From Bacteroidota bacterium (GTDB lineage Bacteria; Bacteroidota; Bacteroidia; Bacteroidales; VadinHA17), in the NCBI GenBank assembly GCA_030611395.1, contig JAUWPX010000074.1:1-7013 (forward strand): 7,013 bases of DNA, written 5' to 3'. Shown here piece after piece: positions 6,495 through 7,013 of the stretch. Under the pieces are notes generated by a model. The model made no database searches. It saw only the letters and a list, made by a program, of their open reading frames with translations, and was not told where the DNA came from. Each line of letters opens with the position of its first letter. The stretch's first letter is position 1. The position numbers and the translations under genes were made by a program.

Positions 6495-6593
6495 TTAAAT
6501 ATCTTTATTTTTTGTGTCGATAATAATAGTAACAGGACCATCATTGACCAGGGAGACCTGCATCAGTGCCCCGAATTCACCTGTTTTTATTAC
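6495..6593 (-). pseudogene. dtd: 3' portion of dtd, out of frame (C-terminal 32 residues)
   Basis: In the -1 frame relative to the upstream dtd frame, 6593 to 6495 encodes VIKTGEFGALMQVSLVNDGP followed by VTIIIDTKNKDI and TAA. This is the normal C-terminus of D-aminoacyl-tRNA deacylase. It contains NDGPVT, the NxGPxT motif that supplies the Gly-cisPro pair for rejecting L-aminoacyl substrates. There is no plausible start codon of its own. Joining it to the upstream 119 residues gives 151 residues, the family's usual length, with the conserved spacing kept. As read, it would not be translated without a frameshift. Confidence 0.9.
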
Positions 6594-6949
6594 TTTCTCC
6601 AGGTAAAACCAAGTTTTTCTACAAATTTCTCATATAGAGGAATGGCAATATCAGGTCTGGCAGCTTTAATATATGACGGTCTGTTGCCCTTTTTTGTTTT
6701 TGCATGAAGTGTAAACTGACTGATAACCAATATCTCGCCATTAATATCAGCAACAGATAAATTCATTACACCATCTTTGTCATCGAATATTCTTAACTGG
6801 ATAATTTTTTTACATAGCCAGCTAATATCATCTTCATTATCATCATTTTCAATACCCAGGAAAATAAGCAACCCCTGCCCGACAGAAGAATGATTTTTAT
6901 TCCGGATTTCAACGGAGGCATTTTTAACTCTTTGTATTACAACACGCAT
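6590..6949 (-). CDS. dtd: D-aminoacyl-tRNA deacylase, 5' portion ending early at a frameshift
   Basis: Dtd hydrolyses D-amino acids (and glycine mischarged on tRNA-Ala) from tRNA in the cytoplasm as a homodimer. The frame encodes 119 residues: MRVVIQRVKNASVEI at the start, LLIFLGIENDD (27-37), WLCKKIIQLRIFDD (44-57), MNLSV (62-66), the SQFTL active-site motif (77-81) and KGNRPSYIKAARP (87-99). It then runs into LGFTWRK and TAA at 6592-6590. Homologues are about 145-150 residues and continue through a TGxFGA...NxGPxT region, which here sits in the next frame. The ATG at 6949 is chosen over the in-frame TTG at 6955 because the family begins MRxVIQRV. As read, the product lacks half of its active site and is probably inactive or unstable. 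Whether this is a real mutation or a sequence error cannot be decided here. Confidence 0.92.
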   Translation of the reverse strand: MRVVIQRVKNASVEIRNKNHSSVGQGLLIFLGIENDDNEDDISWLCKKIIQLRIFDDKDGVMNLSVADINGEILVISQFTLHAKTKKGNRPSYIKAARPDIAIPLYEKFVEKLGFTWRK

Positions 6950-7013
6950 ATTCAAAAGTAATAAAAAAGAGTAAATAGAAAAAGATTAATTTAAGTACTG
7001 ATTAGTTACATTT
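6950..7013. other. AT-rich region upstream of dtd
   Basis: These 64 bases hold no recognisable gene end or RNA. On the minus strand TACTTTTG (6960-6953) matches the TAnnTTTG element, but it lies only three bases before the dtd ATG and has no TTTG at the -33 position, so a promoter call is weak. Confidence 0.35.

Noticed and set aside
6950..6955. TTG at 6955 as the dtd start codon
   Set aside because: It would add Met-Asn before the family-typical MRVVIQRV; the ATG at 6949 fits homologues better.
6953..6960. TACTTTTG as a -7 promoter element for dtd
   Set aside because: It matches TAnnTTTG but is only three bases from the ATG and lacks a -33 TTTG, so it would require a leaderless start; kept only as a note on the upstream region.
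1..7013. A new defence, mobile or biosynthetic system
   Set aside because: No recombinase, nuclease toxin, CRISPR repeats, transposase or linked set of unknown genes was seen; only the DUF4271 gene is of unknown function, and it sits in a housekeeping context.

Overview
The window looks like a chromosomal housekeeping segment of a member of the Bacteroidetes, probably Bacteroidales-like; I cannot name a genus. The pointers are: a DUF4271-type membrane protein next to a hemD-like gene, followed by rnpA and yidD and then a Bacteroidetes-style S41 C-terminal processing protease; AT-rich gaps without clear Shine-Dalgarno sequences; and a TAnnTTTG-type -7 element ahead of the protease. No tRNA, rRNA, CRISPR array, transposase or phage gene was seen.

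Every gene lies on the minus strand, so transcription runs from high to low coordinates. In that order: dtd (D-aminoacyl-tRNA deacylase, broken by a one-base frameshift, 6949 to 6495); an 87-base gap with a degenerate repeat cluster; a 14-TM-type MFS exporter (6407 to 4998); deoC (deoxyribose-phosphate aldolase, 4968 to 4162); a DUF4271 membrane protein (4143 to 3040); a hemD-like uroporphyrinogen-III synthase with an apparent TTG start (2992 to 2243); a 128-base gap; rnpA (2114 to 1737); yidD (1740 to 1495, overlapping rnpA by 4 bases); and an S41 protease starting at 1442 and running off the left edge (480 codons visible).

The genes serve different processes. Dtd clears D-amino acids from mischarged tRNA. 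The MFS protein probably exports a small molecule. DeoC salvages deoxyribose phosphate. HemD closes the tetrapyrrole ring. RnpA matures tRNA 5' ends. YidD helps YidC-dependent membrane insertion. The S41 protease trims or degrades envelope proteins. Tight spacing from the MFS gene to hemD (29, 18 and 47 bases) and the rnpA/yidD overlap suggest one or two polycistronic units, with possible fresh promoters in the hemD-rnpA gap and before the protease.

The most notable observation is in dtd. The first reading frame stops at 6590 after 119 residues, yet the missing C-terminus, including the NxGPxT active-site motif, continues immediately in the -1 frame to a stop at 6495. Restoring one base gives a normal 151-residue protein. 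I saw no convincing undescribed multi-gene system; the other findings are small-scale curiosities.
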